Positions 34,497 through 42,825 of a DNA stretch of 64,000 bases are shown piece after piece; position 1 is the stretch's first letter; each line of letters opens with the position of its first letter. The stretch lies in NCBI GenBank assembly GCA_041393415.1, contig JAWKKE010000004.1:1-64000 (forward strand). Direction: 5' to 3'. The stretch comes from Thermoleophilia bacterium. Its GTDB lineage: Bacteria > Actinomycetota > Thermoleophilia > UBA2241. The notes beneath the pieces were generated by a model. That model was given only the letters and a program-made list of their open reading frames with translations. It was not told the origin of the DNA and searched no databases. The translations under genes were made by a program, and so were the position numbers.

Positions 34497-35543
34497 TCAC
34501 TGATACAGCGTGCCGGTATTGACGACAGGAGTCACCTGAGTCTCGCCGCAGAGCACGACCATGAGATTGCTGATCATCGCCGCCTTGCGCTCCTCGTCGA
34601 ACTCGACGACATGCTTGTCGCTGAGGTCGTTGAGCGCCATCTCCACCATGCTCGTGGCGCCCATGACGATCTTGCGACGAGCGGCGATGACAGCCTCGGC
34701 CTGCTGCCGGCGGAGCATCGCCTGAGCTATCTCGGGCGAGTAGGCGAGATGTGTGAGGCGGGCCTGCTCGACAATCACGCCCGCCTGAGCCAGGCGCACC
34801 CCGAGCTCAGCTCGCAGCGCCTCAGAGACCTCGTCGACGTTGCCCCGCAGGGTGATCTCGTCCTCCCGACCCTCCGGTGACTCACCCGAATCGTAGGGAT
34901 AGGCCGTAGCGAGATGACGAACCGCAGTCTCGCTCTGCGTCGCCACATACTCCTCGAAGTCGTCAACGTCAAAGACTGCCTTGACAGTGTCTTGCACGCG
35001 CCAAACGACCACGGCGGCGATGTCGACCGGATTGCCGCGCTTATCGTTGACCTTCAGCTTGTCGCCGTTCAGCGTACGAGCCCGCAGCGAAATCTTGTAA
35101 CGCTTGAGCTTCTTGGGCTGCGCCTGCGCCTGTTCGCCTTCCTTCTTGTTGCGCGACTGCGTCCAGACTGACTGGCCGGTGGACTGCGTCGCCGGCCCGT
35201 TGCTGAAGAAGGGATTGCCCCAATGAAAACCGACCGCGCGCGCCGTGCCCTTGTAGTCGCCGAAGAGGATCAGGACGCGCGCTTCGTTGGGCTGCAGCGT
35301 GAAGAAGCCCGGAGAGGCGAGGATGCCGAGGAAGAGCGCGAGAATTCCTGCCGCGAGCACCCACCAACTGGATGTCGCGCCGGCGGCAGGCGCGGCGAGG
35401 GCGTAGATGTGCCAGATCATGAGCGCCACACCGCCGACGTAGAGCAAGATGGTGATCGGCAGCATGACCCAGCCGCTCATCACGCGCGCCTCTCGCTCAA
35501 CTGTGGGGGACTTGGCGGTTTCTCGCGTACTCTGCGCAGACAT
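34497..35543 (-). CDS. SPFH/Band 7-domain membrane protein
   Basis: 348 residues from ATG 35543 (AGGAGGT upstream). Two N-terminal membrane helices (about 25-48 and 58-78) are followed by the SPFH domain starting at FFTLQPNEARVLILFGDYKG, with DIAAVVVWRVQDTVKA and the C-terminal helix REAQ-like stretch AQAMLRRQQAEAVIAARRKI. Relatives (stomatin, flotillin, prohibitin) form large oligomeric cages that organise membrane domains or proteases. The partner here is unclear; a ribbon-helix-helix gene and an ABC exporter follow. Confidence 0.9.
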   Translation of the reverse strand: MSAQSTRETAKSPTVEREARVMSGWVMLPITILLYVGGVALMIWHIYALAAPAAGATSSWWVLAAGILALFLGILASPGFFTLQPNEARVLILFGDYKGTARAVGFHWGNPFFSNGPATQSTGQSVWTQSRNKKEGEQAQAQPKKLKRYKISLRARTLNGDKLKVNDKRGNPVDIAAVVVWRVQDTVKAVFDVDDFEEYVATQSETAVRHLATAYPYDSGESPEGREDEITLRGNVDEVSEALRAELGVRLAQAGVIVEQARLTHLAYSPEIAQAMLRRQQAEAVIAARRKIVMGATSMVEMALNDLSDKHVVEFDEERKAAMISNLMVVLCGETQVTPVVNTGTLYQ

Positions 35544-35624
35544 GCCTGCACCTCCTGAGATGGCGGTGCCGGCTGCTCTGGATGGACGCCCCGCCGTCGG
35601 TCCTGGTCATCACCATGACATGAT

Positions 35625-35659
35625 ACTGATATGATATCATTTCAGTAGCACACTGGCAA
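35625..35659 (-). promoter_or_regulatory. Promoter of the SPFH operon overlapped by a near-perfect palindrome
   Basis: Minus-strand TTGCCA (35654-35659), 17-base spacer and TATCAT (35631-35636) make a good promoter. A 22-bp inverted repeat (35625-35646, arms ACTGAT and TTCAGT around the core ATGATATCAT, mismatched at one symmetric pair only) covers the -10 box and half the spacer. It is a very likely repressor site. Confidence 0.7.
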
Positions 35660-35678
35660 GCGTTGAGTGGCCAGTACG

Positions 35679-35717
35679 ACGAGGGGCCGGTGGGACGTCG
35701 TCCCGCCGGCCCCTCGT
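35679..35717. terminator. Terminator hairpin between the SPFH promoter and the proline-rich membrane protein gene
   Basis: Arms 35679-35695 and 35701-35717 form a 17-bp stem (one G-T pair) with a five-base loop. It lies 22 bases past the stop of the minus-strand gene 35739-36914 and just upstream of the SPFH promoter, insulating the two units. The T-tail is poor. Confidence 0.6.
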
Positions 35718-35738
35718 TCACAACGAGTGCTGGTGGCG

Positions 35739-36914
35739 CTACTTGCCGCTCGGTGGCTGCGTGCCCAGCGGGGGCACCGGCATCGCCGGCGGCGCCAAGG
35801 TGTACGGCGCTGAGGGCGGCGACGGCATCGCCGGCGCGGGCGAAGCCTCCGGCATCGGCGTACCGGGGAACTCCTGCTGCTGCGCCGGCGCCGATTGAGG
35901 CTGCGCGGCCGGTTGCGGAGCCGGTTGCGCCACAGGTGGCTGGGGCTGCGACGGAGCCGGTTGCGTCTGTGGCTGCGGCTGCGGCGGAGCCGGTTGCGTC
36001 TGCGGTTGCGGCGCGGCTTGCTGCGGCTGCGGCGGAGCCGGTTGCGATGCGGCAGGCCGAGGCTGCGGGACGGAGGGTTGCGGACTCATGGTCGCCGGCC
36101 GGGCGCTAGGCGTGGCCGGCTCTCCTCCGACAGACGGCGCCGGCGGTTGCGTCGCGGGGGCCGGTGGCCGCATGGCGGGCATCCCGGAGGCGACACCTGT
36201 GGCCGTGCGCACGACGGGGCCGCTCGGAGCCGACATCTGCTGGCCCGACGGCGCCGGGTTCGGCGGCAGCGCCGTCGCCGACGACCAGTCAAGGCTCCCA
36301 GACGACTCGGGTTGAATCCACGTGGGGGTACCAGACGGACCTGGGGCCGGGGCGCTCGGAGCAGGGCCACCCGGGGCCGGCGTGCCCCAGCTCGGCGGCG
36401 CCGGCGGCGTCCCGGTCGGCCCCGTCGTGGCCGCCCAACCGCCCGGGCCACCCATGCCGCCGTCCATGCCACCGGATGCGCCGTACGACGTCGTACCGCC
36501 CAGATACTGCGCGCTACCGAAGCCGAGGATCGGCGCGAAGATGAACGTCAGGAAGGCCAGGCCGATGCCGGTGCCCACGCCCTTCCCGAATGCCTTCGCC
36601 ATGTCGATGCTCAGGATGATGAAGAGCACGAAGGCGCCCAGCGAGAGAAGCCACCCCAGAATCGGAATCCAAGAGAGAAGAGCGCTGGCGAGGATCACCC
36701 AGAAGTACCACTTCGGTCGACCGACTATGTCGACCCACACCCAGATGTTGTAGAAGGGCACGATCGCTGCCCATCCTGGCCTGCCGGCCTTGGCGTACAT
36801 CTTCCACAGGCCGGCGACGGCCACAATCGCCAGCGCAAGGGCCACCACCATGTAGACAAGCATGAAGGTCGTCGATACGCCATCGTATTGATACTGGTAC
36901 TGATACTCGTTCAT
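35739..36914 (-). CDS. DUF5684-type membrane protein with long Pro/Gln-rich tail
   Basis: 391 residues. A Tyr/Gln-rich start (MNEYQYQYQYDG) is followed by about three to four membrane helices over residues 15-125 with the motif KMYAKAGRPGWAAIVPFYN, typical of DUF5684 membrane proteins. From residue about 130 the sequence is low complexity: Gly/Pro then repeated PAPPQPQ-type units to the end. Such tails are usually disordered and either cytoplasmic adaptors or wall-spanning. Function unknown. It follows the HerA-like gene but a terminator lies between them. Confidence 0.7.
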   Translation of the reverse strand: MNEYQYQYQYDGVSTTFMLVYMVVALALAIVAVAGLWKMYAKAGRPGWAAIVPFYNIWVWVDIVGRPKWYFWVILASALLSWIPILGWLLSLGAFVLFIILSIDMAKAFGKGVGTGIGLAFLTFIFAPILGFGSAQYLGGTTSYGASGGMDGGMGGPGGWAATTGPTGTPPAPPSWGTPAPGGPAPSAPAPGPSGTPTWIQPESSGSLDWSSATALPPNPAPSGQQMSAPSGPVVRTATGVASGMPAMRPPAPATQPPAPSVGGEPATPSARPATMSPQPSVPQPRPAASQPAPPQPQQAAPQPQTQPAPPQPQPQTQPAPSQPQPPVAQPAPQPAAQPQSAPAQQQEFPGTPMPEASPAPAMPSPPSAPYTLAPPAMPVPPLGTQPPSGK

Positions 36915-37027
36915 GCGCTACCCCCACTGCTTGCCACACGTCCGGCGCGTCCGATTGCGGCCGCGCGTCAACCGCACTCCTGGCGCCAGTATCGGCAGCC
37001 TCGAGAATCTCTGAAGCAGACAGGGAA

Positions 37028-37066
37028 CGCGGCGCGGCCGCGGACGAAGCCAACGGCCGCGCCGCG
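37028..37066 (-). terminator. Terminator after the HerA-like gene
   Basis: A perfect 13-bp stem (37028-37040 and 37054-37066, 13-base loop) lies eight bases past the stop of the HerA-like gene and is followed on the minus strand by TTCCC. It closes the three-gene operon 40210-37074. Confidence 0.65.
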
Positions 37067-37073
37067 AATCGAC

Positions 37074-38672
37074 TCAGCGGCGCAGCAACGAGCCGAGGAT
37101 GCCGCGCGTGATTTCGCGACCGAGTTGGCTGCCGGCAGCGCGCGCGAGGCTCTTCGTCATCGCCTCGAGCGTACTGTCGTTCCCGCTCGAGCGACGGTTG
37201 GAGTGGCCGCTCGCGCCACCGGTGGACCGCTCACTGGAGCGTGAACTACGTGGCAACGGCGGCGCAGGCGGCAGGTCTGGGACGTTTGCCGAGGAGCGCT
37301 TGGGCCGCTCGACCGGCCGCGTCCGCCCCTCGGCTTCTACGGCCGCGGCGGCAGCGCCCAGCGCTTGCTGCTCCGCCGCCTGTGCGGCCTGGGCCCGCGC
37401 CAGAAGCACCTCTTCCGCCGACTCGCGGTCCACGACCTGCTCGTAGTGCCCTGCGACAAGTGAGCCGGCCATGACCTGCCGGCGTTGCTCCGCCGAGATC
37501 GCGCCGATGTGACCGTGCGGCGGCACCACGAAGGCCCGCTGCACCATCGTAGGGCTGCCGTCGGCCTCAAGGAGCGACAGAAGCGCCTCGCCGACGGCGA
37601 GATCCGTCACAGCAGTCTCAACGTCAACTTCAGGGTTAGGTCGGAACGTCTCCGCCATCGCTCTCACGGCCTTCTGCTCGCGCGGCGTGAAGGCACGCAG
37701 AGCGTGCTGCACTTTGTTGCCGAGCTGACCGAGCACAGCATCGGGAATGTCGACCGGATTCTGGGTGACGAAGTAGACACCCACACCCTTACTGCGAATC
37801 AGGCGCACGACTTGCTCGATCTTCAGGAGCAGCGCCGGCGGCGCGTCCTTGAAGAGCAGGTGCGCCTCATCGAAGAAGAAGACGAGCTTCGGCCTGGGCA
37901 AATCGCCCGCTTCGGGCAGGCGCTCGAATAGCTCACTGAGGAGCCACAGCAGAAGCGTCGAGTAGACCTGCGGCGAGAGCATAAGCTTGTCCGCGGCGAG
38001 GATGTTGATGAAACCACGGCCACTGACGTCGGTCTGCATGAGATCGAAGAGGTCGAGGGCGGGCTCACCGAAGAACTTGTCGCCGCCCTGTTCCTCCAGA
38101 GCGAGGAGCGCCCGCTGAATGGCACCGATGGAGGCGGGCGCCACGTTGCCGTACGTAGTCCCGATCGTCGTGGCGTTGTCGGCGACGTACTTCAGCATGG
38201 CTCGCAGGTCGTCCATGTCGAGCAGAAGAAGCCCGTTGTCGTCGGCGACGCGGAACGTGACCGCGAGAACGGCTTCTTGGATCTCGTTGAGGTTGAGCAT
38301 GCGCGCCAGAAGCAGCGGGCCAACCTCGGAGACCGTCGTCCGTACCGGGTGACCGAGCTCACCAAAGACGTCCCAGAACGTCACCGGCGAGCCTTCGAAC
38401 ACCCACGGCTCCAACCCCAGCGTCGCGATCCGCTCGGCGACGCGACTGTTGCCGCCGCCTGGCTGCGACACGCCCGACAGGTCGCCCTTGATGTCCGCGA
38501 CGAAGACCGGCACGCCGATTCGGCTGAAGGCCTCGGCCAAGACCTGAAGGGTCACTGTCTTGCCGGTCCCCGTGGCCCCCGCGACGAGTCCGTGTCGGTT
38601 CGCCATGTGCGCAAGGAGATGGAGATCGCCGGTGTTCTTGGCGATCAGCATGCCGTCCTGGAGTTCAGTCAT
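37074..38672 (-). CDS. HerA-like ATPase (DUF853 / YjgR family)
   Basis: 532 residues from ATG 38672 (GAGGAGG upstream). Walker A GATGTGKTVTLQVLAEAF is near residue 32, Walker B with KLVFFFDEAHLLF near residue 265, and an Arg-finger-like region near GVYFVTQNPVDIPDAVLGQL follows. DUF853 proteins are hexameric FtsK/HerA-type motors of unknown role, possibly DNA translocases. The last 110 residues are low complexity with a conserved end (REITRGILGSLLRR). It is cotranscribed with a 249-residue protein and a metallophosphoesterase. Confidence 0.9.
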   Translation of the reverse strand: MTELQDGMLIAKNTGDLHLLAHMANRHGLVAGATGTGKTVTLQVLAEAFSRIGVPVFVADIKGDLSGVSQPGGGNSRVAERIATLGLEPWVFEGSPVTFWDVFGELGHPVRTTVSEVGPLLLARMLNLNEIQEAVLAVTFRVADDNGLLLLDMDDLRAMLKYVADNATTIGTTYGNVAPASIGAIQRALLALEEQGGDKFFGEPALDLFDLMQTDVSGRGFINILAADKLMLSPQVYSTLLLWLLSELFERLPEAGDLPRPKLVFFFDEAHLLFKDAPPALLLKIEQVVRLIRSKGVGVYFVTQNPVDIPDAVLGQLGNKVQHALRAFTPREQKAVRAMAETFRPNPEVDVETAVTDLAVGEALLSLLEADGSPTMVQRAFVVPPHGHIGAISAEQRRQVMAGSLVAGHYEQVVDRESAEEVLLARAQAAQAAEQQALGAAAAAVEAEGRTRPVERPKRSSANVPDLPPAPPLPRSSRSSERSTGGASGHSNRRSSGNDSTLEAMTKSLARAAGSQLGREITRGILGSLLRR

Positions 38673-38708
38673 TGCGGGCGCCTCCTCGTGGTCCGCGGCT
38701 GCGAAGAT

Positions 38709-39458
38709 TCAATTGAGCGTAGCGACGGGGATCGCGAACCGGCGAAGCAGCGGCGACCCGGCGATGCCGCTCTCCAGATCGCCGGGCGACGGCGAGCCAT
38801 CGGCGGCGTGTGTCACGGCGACGAGGCCGAGCTCCTCGAGCGGGTACAGGATTCTGCCGCGCAGCGCAACACCGAGTCGCTCACGCGCAGCTTCAGGCGA
38901 ACCCTCCTGCCAGCGCACCGGATCTACGGTTAGAGCGTCGACGACGTCGCCGATCGTCAAATCGCCGGCCTCAAGACGCAGCCGCCAGAGCAGCGCGGGG
39001 ACGGCGGCCTGAAGCACAGGGTCCGCCGAGTAACGATCGAAGCGCGCCAGCTCGGTCTGAACGAAGTAGGCCAGGAAGAGGGCGAGAAAGAACTCCCCTT
39101 CGTGGCCCTCGCCGAGCAGATCGTGCGCCCTGCGCGTAGCGTGAAAGGCGCTCCGGTAGAGACGCAGCAGGCCACCGTTCTCGAGCGCGGTGCGCAGGAG
39201 ATGGAGCCCGAGCACATCGGGTTCCTCCTGCACGCGCCGTACGTAGCGCACGATGTCTGGAGGCTCGGGCTGCCAGAGCATCTCGGCGGCCGCCCGTTCC
39301 ACGAACTGCGGAGCAAGCAGCCCGAGCGTCTTCGTCGCCGGAATGGGCGCGGCGCTCGCGGCGGCAAGTAAGTACCGCGCATTGAAGTAGGCTCGCACGC
39401 CCGTGAGCTCGTCGGCGCGAAGCGTGTCCGTGAGGACGAGTGGCCCGAAGGCACGCAT
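38709..39458 (-). CDS. Hypothetical protein, mostly helical, in the HerA-like operon
   Basis: 249 residues. I do not recognise a family. The protein looks all-helical and soluble apart from a hydrophobic stretch (EFFLALFLAYFVQTELARF, residues about 122-140). It is translationally coupled to the metallophosphoesterase gene before it (one-base overlap, TGATG) and lies 36 bases ahead of the HerA-like gene, so it may work with either. No catalytic motif is evident. Confidence 0.6.
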   Translation of the reverse strand: MRAFGPLVLTDTLRADELTGVRAYFNARYLLAAASAAPIPATKTLGLLAPQFVERAAAEMLWQPEPPDIVRYVRRVQEEPDVLGLHLLRTALENGGLLRLYRSAFHATRRAHDLLGEGHEGEFFLALFLAYFVQTELARFDRYSADPVLQAAVPALLWRLRLEAGDLTIGDVVDALTVDPVRWQEGSPEAARERLGVALRGRILYPLEELGLVAVTHAADGSPSPGDLESGIAGSPLLRRFAIPVATLN

Positions 39459-40210
39459 CAGCCCACGATCGCCGCGTCGGAGCCGGGAGGCCCATCGTCG
39501 CCCGGCGACGGCGGCTCGACGGCACCGGCGGCGCCGTCGCCGGTGGACTTGCCGTTTCCCTTGCCCGCGCTGCCCTTCGTGGTACCGATGCCCTTCCCCG
39601 CGTCACGTCTCTCCGCCTTCTCGGCCGTGCCTTTGCCGTTCTCGGTCGGCGCAAGAGTCGACTTCGTGCGCCTCTTGGCGCGCGGCTTGGCGGACGCCGG
39701 AACTGGCCGCGGCACGGGAATGAAGCACACGCCGAGGCCGTCGCGACGCAAGGTGACGATGGCGACGGTCGGCTGCGGGTCTCCTTCCTCGGGGGCAGTC
39801 GCCGAGCCGGGATTGACGTGGAGGACGCCGTCCTCCCAGAAGAACCCCGGCTCGTGCAAGTGGCCGGTCACGATGAGGCGTACCCCGTCGCGATAGGCGC
39901 CGGGGATGTAGCGTTTCGCCGCCTTCGGCTTGTGGATGACGAAGACGCGCACCCCGGCGATCTCGACTGTTGCCTGCGTAGGCAACGATGCCGCCAATCG
40001 ACCGCTGTCGGCGTTTCCGCTGATGGCGGTGACGGGTGCGATCTTCTCGAGCTTATGCAAGACGGCACGCTTGCCCACATCACCGGCATGGATGATGTGG
40101 ACGACATCGGCGAAGATTGCCGGCACGGCCGCCGAGAGCACCCCGTGAGTATCGGCGATCACGCCGATCGCAAGCGGCGCAGGAGCAGGTGCCGAGGCGG
40201 CATTCTTCAT
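39458..40210 (-). CDS. YfcE-type metallophosphoesterase with basic low-complexity tail
   Basis: 250 residues. The metal motifs are clear: GVIADTHG near residue 16, HAGDVG near residue 41, SGNADS near residue 64, and TGHLHEPG near residue 114. This matches the YfcE/MJ0936 class of phosphodiesterases. Typical members have about 160-185 residues; here about 75 more follow, rich in Lys, Gly and Thr. First gene of a three-gene operon, divergent from a plus-strand gene 41 bases away. Confidence 0.9.
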   Translation of the reverse strand: MKNAASAPAPAPLAIGVIADTHGVLSAAVPAIFADVVHIIHAGDVGKRAVLHKLEKIAPVTAISGNADSGRLAASLPTQATVEIAGVRVFVIHKPKAAKRYIPGAYRDGVRLIVTGHLHEPGFFWEDGVLHVNPGSATAPEEGDPQPTVAIVTLRRDGLGVCFIPVPRPVPASAKPRAKRRTKSTLAPTENGKGTAEKAERRDAGKGIGTTKGSAGKGNGKSTGDGAAGAVEPPSPGDDGPPGSDAAIVG

Positions 40211-40251
40211 GGCGGCAGCGTACCACGGATTGGGTGTACCATCCGCGGGCG

Positions 40252-40638
40252 ATGAGTCTTTTCACGCGAGCATTCAACAAGGTTGGGGGCTACGATCGTC
40301 TCGCCACCTCGTTCCCCGGCGGACCCGAGCCGCCGGGCCTGCGGTGGGAACGGCAGTGCGTCCAGTTCGGGCGCGGAGTGCGCTACGACTGGTGCGTGAC
40401 GATCGTCGTAACGCAGACCGGCGTGTGGCTACAGGCACGGCCGCCGGCTCAGGGCGTGCAAGCAGCGATCTTCCTTCCCTGGCGAGCGATCAGTGCGGCA
40501 CGCCCCGTACGTCTCTACTGGCGCAGCGCGGTGCAGCTCACCTGCGGCGCTCCCGCCGTTGGCGAGATCACCGTCTTTCAGCCGGTCTGGGACGCGGCGG
40601 CACCGTATTGGTCGGCAGCGCGCGAGTACGGCGGCTAG
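40252..40638 (+). CDS. Hypothetical small protein
   Basis: 128 residues from ATG 40252 with a weak ribosome site. No family recognised. It has a beta-rich look with many Trp residues (LRWERQCVQFGRGVRYDW) and a hydrophobic stretch but no membrane helix. It is divergent from the metallophosphoesterase gene; its TAG stop overlaps the stop of the convergent gene in the shared bases CTAG. Coding status is supported by codon pattern and lack of a better frame; function unknown. Confidence 0.6.
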   Translation: MSLFTRAFNKVGGYDRLATSFPGGPEPPGLRWERQCVQFGRGVRYDWCVTIVVTQTGVWLQARPPAQGVQAAIFLPWRAISAARPVRLYWRSAVQLTCGAPAVGEITVFQPVWDAAAPYWSAAREYGG

Positions 40639-41846
40639 GCCTCCAAGGTCTCCACCGGCGCAGGCTCACGCTGCTTCCACTTGAGTCCCGAGAAGGTGAC
40701 GCTGTAGTCCGTGATCGGCGACTGCCGAACGACCTCGTCGTGGACCGGTTGCGCGATGCTCTCCAAGAGCTGCTCCTGGAGCTTCTCGACGAATTGCTGG
40801 AGAACATCCGTCTGTGGCTCATCCAAAGCGGAGATGTCGAACTCCTCCGGCATCTGCACACGCAGGTTCAGGTCGATGTCCAGTTCCTCGGGCACCGTCC
40901 GCACGGCCTTCACGGTAAGCGTGCCGTCGTGGGTGCTCAGACCCCAGGCTGACTCAACAAGAGCCGTCGTGACCGCCTCGCTGCGCTCGTCGACGCCGGC
41001 CAAGTACTCCACCGGGTCCACAGGGTCGGCGAGCTTCAGGTCGCGCTCGTACTCCACATAGAGCTCCCACACGAGACGCTCGAGCTCCGCGTCGGGAGCC
41101 ACCACCGGCAGACCCATCTCGATGGCCTCATTGCGACCGATGGCGTGGCCGTGGGCGTAGGTGCGCTCGGCCAGCGTATCGATCAGCAGATGGTTGCGTT
41201 GATCGTCGAAGGGCAGCTCACGACTCTCGAGCAGCTTTTCGGCGACCGAGCGGATGTGCGAGTGCGTGCGGTAGATATTGCCGAGAATCAGTGGTCCCGG
41301 GTACTCGTTGAGAGCAGCCAACGCCGAGGCAAGGCCGTCTTGATCGGTGATGCCGGCCTTGTCGCGCACGAAGGTGACGTAGCCCATCACGTCCTCGACG
41401 TTGATGCGGTCGTCGATCACCGTGCCACCGGCGCCCTGGCGCTGGACGCCGAGAGCTGGGTCGATAGGTCCGAGCTCGCCTTTGCGGCCGAGGAGGATCT
41501 CATCGGCGCCGAGGGCGATCATCGTTGCTGCGCTCTGAGCACGGAACGGAACGACAACGGCGAAGCCGACGGCCACGGCGCGAATCATGCTGACGATGCG
41601 CCAGGGAGCATCCACAGCGCCGCCGCGGCTGTAGAGAAAGAGGTCGACCTGCGGCAGCTCTCCCGGCGGCGTGCCTCCATCGTCGCCGAGGGCGAGCAAG
41701 TGCTCATACATGGGACGCACGACGCTCTCGTCGATCTGACCCTCGCAGTTGTTGCGGTCGCTGGTCACATAGACGATCACCTTTGAGCCGCGACGTGCTT
41801 CGATCTCCCGGATGAGCTGCGTCCTGCGTGCGCGATCGTCGAGCAT
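40635..41846 (-). CDS. Serine protease of the SDH/ClpP-crotonase class
   Basis: 403 residues from ATG 41846 (GGAGGAGG upstream). The N-terminal part matches the serine dehydrogenase proteinase family: LFLYSRGGAVDAPWRI near residue 69, the likely nucleophile Ser105 in RAQSAATMIALGADEILL, and GELGPIDPALG near residue 123. These are ClpP-fold proteases, usually membrane-associated; no membrane helix is seen here. The C-terminal 100 residues are acidic and unassigned. The gene is convergent with the small gene before it. Confidence 0.82.
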   Translation of the reverse strand: MLDDRARRTQLIREIEARRGSKVIVYVTSDRNNCEGQIDESVVRPMYEHLLALGDDGGTPPGELPQVDLFLYSRGGAVDAPWRIVSMIRAVAVGFAVVVPFRAQSAATMIALGADEILLGRKGELGPIDPALGVQRQGAGGTVIDDRINVEDVMGYVTFVRDKAGITDQDGLASALAALNEYPGPLILGNIYRTHSHIRSVAEKLLESRELPFDDQRNHLLIDTLAERTYAHGHAIGRNEAIEMGLPVVAPDAELERLVWELYVEYERDLKLADPVDPVEYLAGVDERSEAVTTALVESAWGLSTHDGTLTVKAVRTVPEELDIDLNLRVQMPEEFDISALDEPQTDVLQQFVEKLQEQLLESIAQPVHDEVVRQSPITDYSVTFSGLKWKQREPAPVETLEA

Positions 41847-42168
41847 CTGGCCTCCTCCGGAGCGTGATGACATGGCGCGGCGCGTCGACGGGAGCCTATC
41901 ACCGCCGCTCTGCACGTCCTCGGCAAGCGACCCGATCGCGTCCGCCACGTTCAACGTCGAAGAAGGCGCGAAACTTGACGCACGGCCCCCGCCGCACCGG
42001 CGTTGTTTCCCTCCTGGTCTCGGCGTACAGTCGATGCGGCGAAAGGAACCGGTGAGAGCGCCAGCAACGACGTGTAGTAGAGACGTGCGGCGATCGGCCG
42101 CAGCACAAGCACATTTCGCCGCGGGCTTCGCCGCCGCGTCGAGTTCCGCCACGGCAGGTAGCTAGACC
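41847..42168. other. Intergenic region between divergent genes
   Basis: 322 bases separating the divergent protease and DUF998 genes. AGGTAG near 42157 can serve as ribosome site for the plus-strand gene. I see no tRNA, no strong hairpin and no clear -10/-35 pair; promoters for both sides are expected but not resolved. Confidence 0.4.
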
Positions 42169-42810
42169 ATGGCGCGCTGGGGCAAGCCGAGGTCGCGGAG
42201 CACGCCCTGGCTGCGTAGCGCCGGCGCCTTGAGCTTCATCGCCGGCGCCGCCGCCCTTCTGGGCATCATCACCGCCGAGGCGCTCTACCCTGACGGCTAT
42301 AGTACCGGCGCCAGCATGATCAGCGACCTCGGCGGCACGGAGCCGCCGAACAGCATCGTCGTCGAGCCCTCGGCAACTATCTTCGACACGACGATGATGT
42401 CCACAGGCCTGCTGGTGATCGTCGCCGCCGTGCTCCTCTACGTGGCTCGGCGCCGACTCACGCTCGTCGTGCCCATCGCCGTGTTCGGCCTGGGAGCCTT
42501 CGGCGTCGGCGCCTTCCCCGGCAGCACAGGGCTGCCGCACAACATCTTCGCCCTCACCACGTTCTTCGCCGGCGGCGTCGCGGCAGTCTTCTCGGCCGGC
42601 ATCCTGAAGGGACCGTTCCGCGTGCTCGCGCTCGTCCTCGGCGCCGTCTCGCTGGTCAATCTCATCGCCTACTTCATCCTGCAGGAGCGCTGGTTCGTCG
42701 CGGACTTGGGGCTCGGCGGGTTGGAACGCTGGATCGCCTACCCCATCGTGGTCTGGCTGCTCGGATTCGGGGGCTACTTGATGGCGGGCCCGCCGGCCGA
42801 CGAGCGCTGA
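42169..42810 (+). CDS. DUF998-family membrane protein
   Basis: 213 residues with six predicted membrane helices, starting LRSAGALSFIAGAAALLGII. The motif SMISDLGG near residue 49 and the helix pattern match the DUF998 family, whose role is unknown. It is separated by 15 bases from the convergent methyltransferase gene. ATG 42169 has AGGTAG upstream. Confidence 0.82.
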   Translation: MARWGKPRSRSTPWLRSAGALSFIAGAAALLGIITAEALYPDGYSTGASMISDLGGTEPPNSIVVEPSATIFDTTMMSTGLLVIVAAVLLYVARRRLTLVVPIAVFGLGAFGVGAFPGSTGLPHNIFALTTFFAGGVAAVFSAGILKGPFRVLALVLGAVSLVNLIAYFILQERWFVADLGLGGLERWIAYPIVVWLLGFGGYLMAGPPADER

Positions 42811-42825
42811 CGGCGACCGTCACGG

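Noticed and set aside
37074..40210. Known HerA-based antiviral defence system
   Set aside because: No nuclease partner such as NurA, DUF4297 or SIR2 is present; DUF853 proteins are widespread housekeeping-like ATPases.
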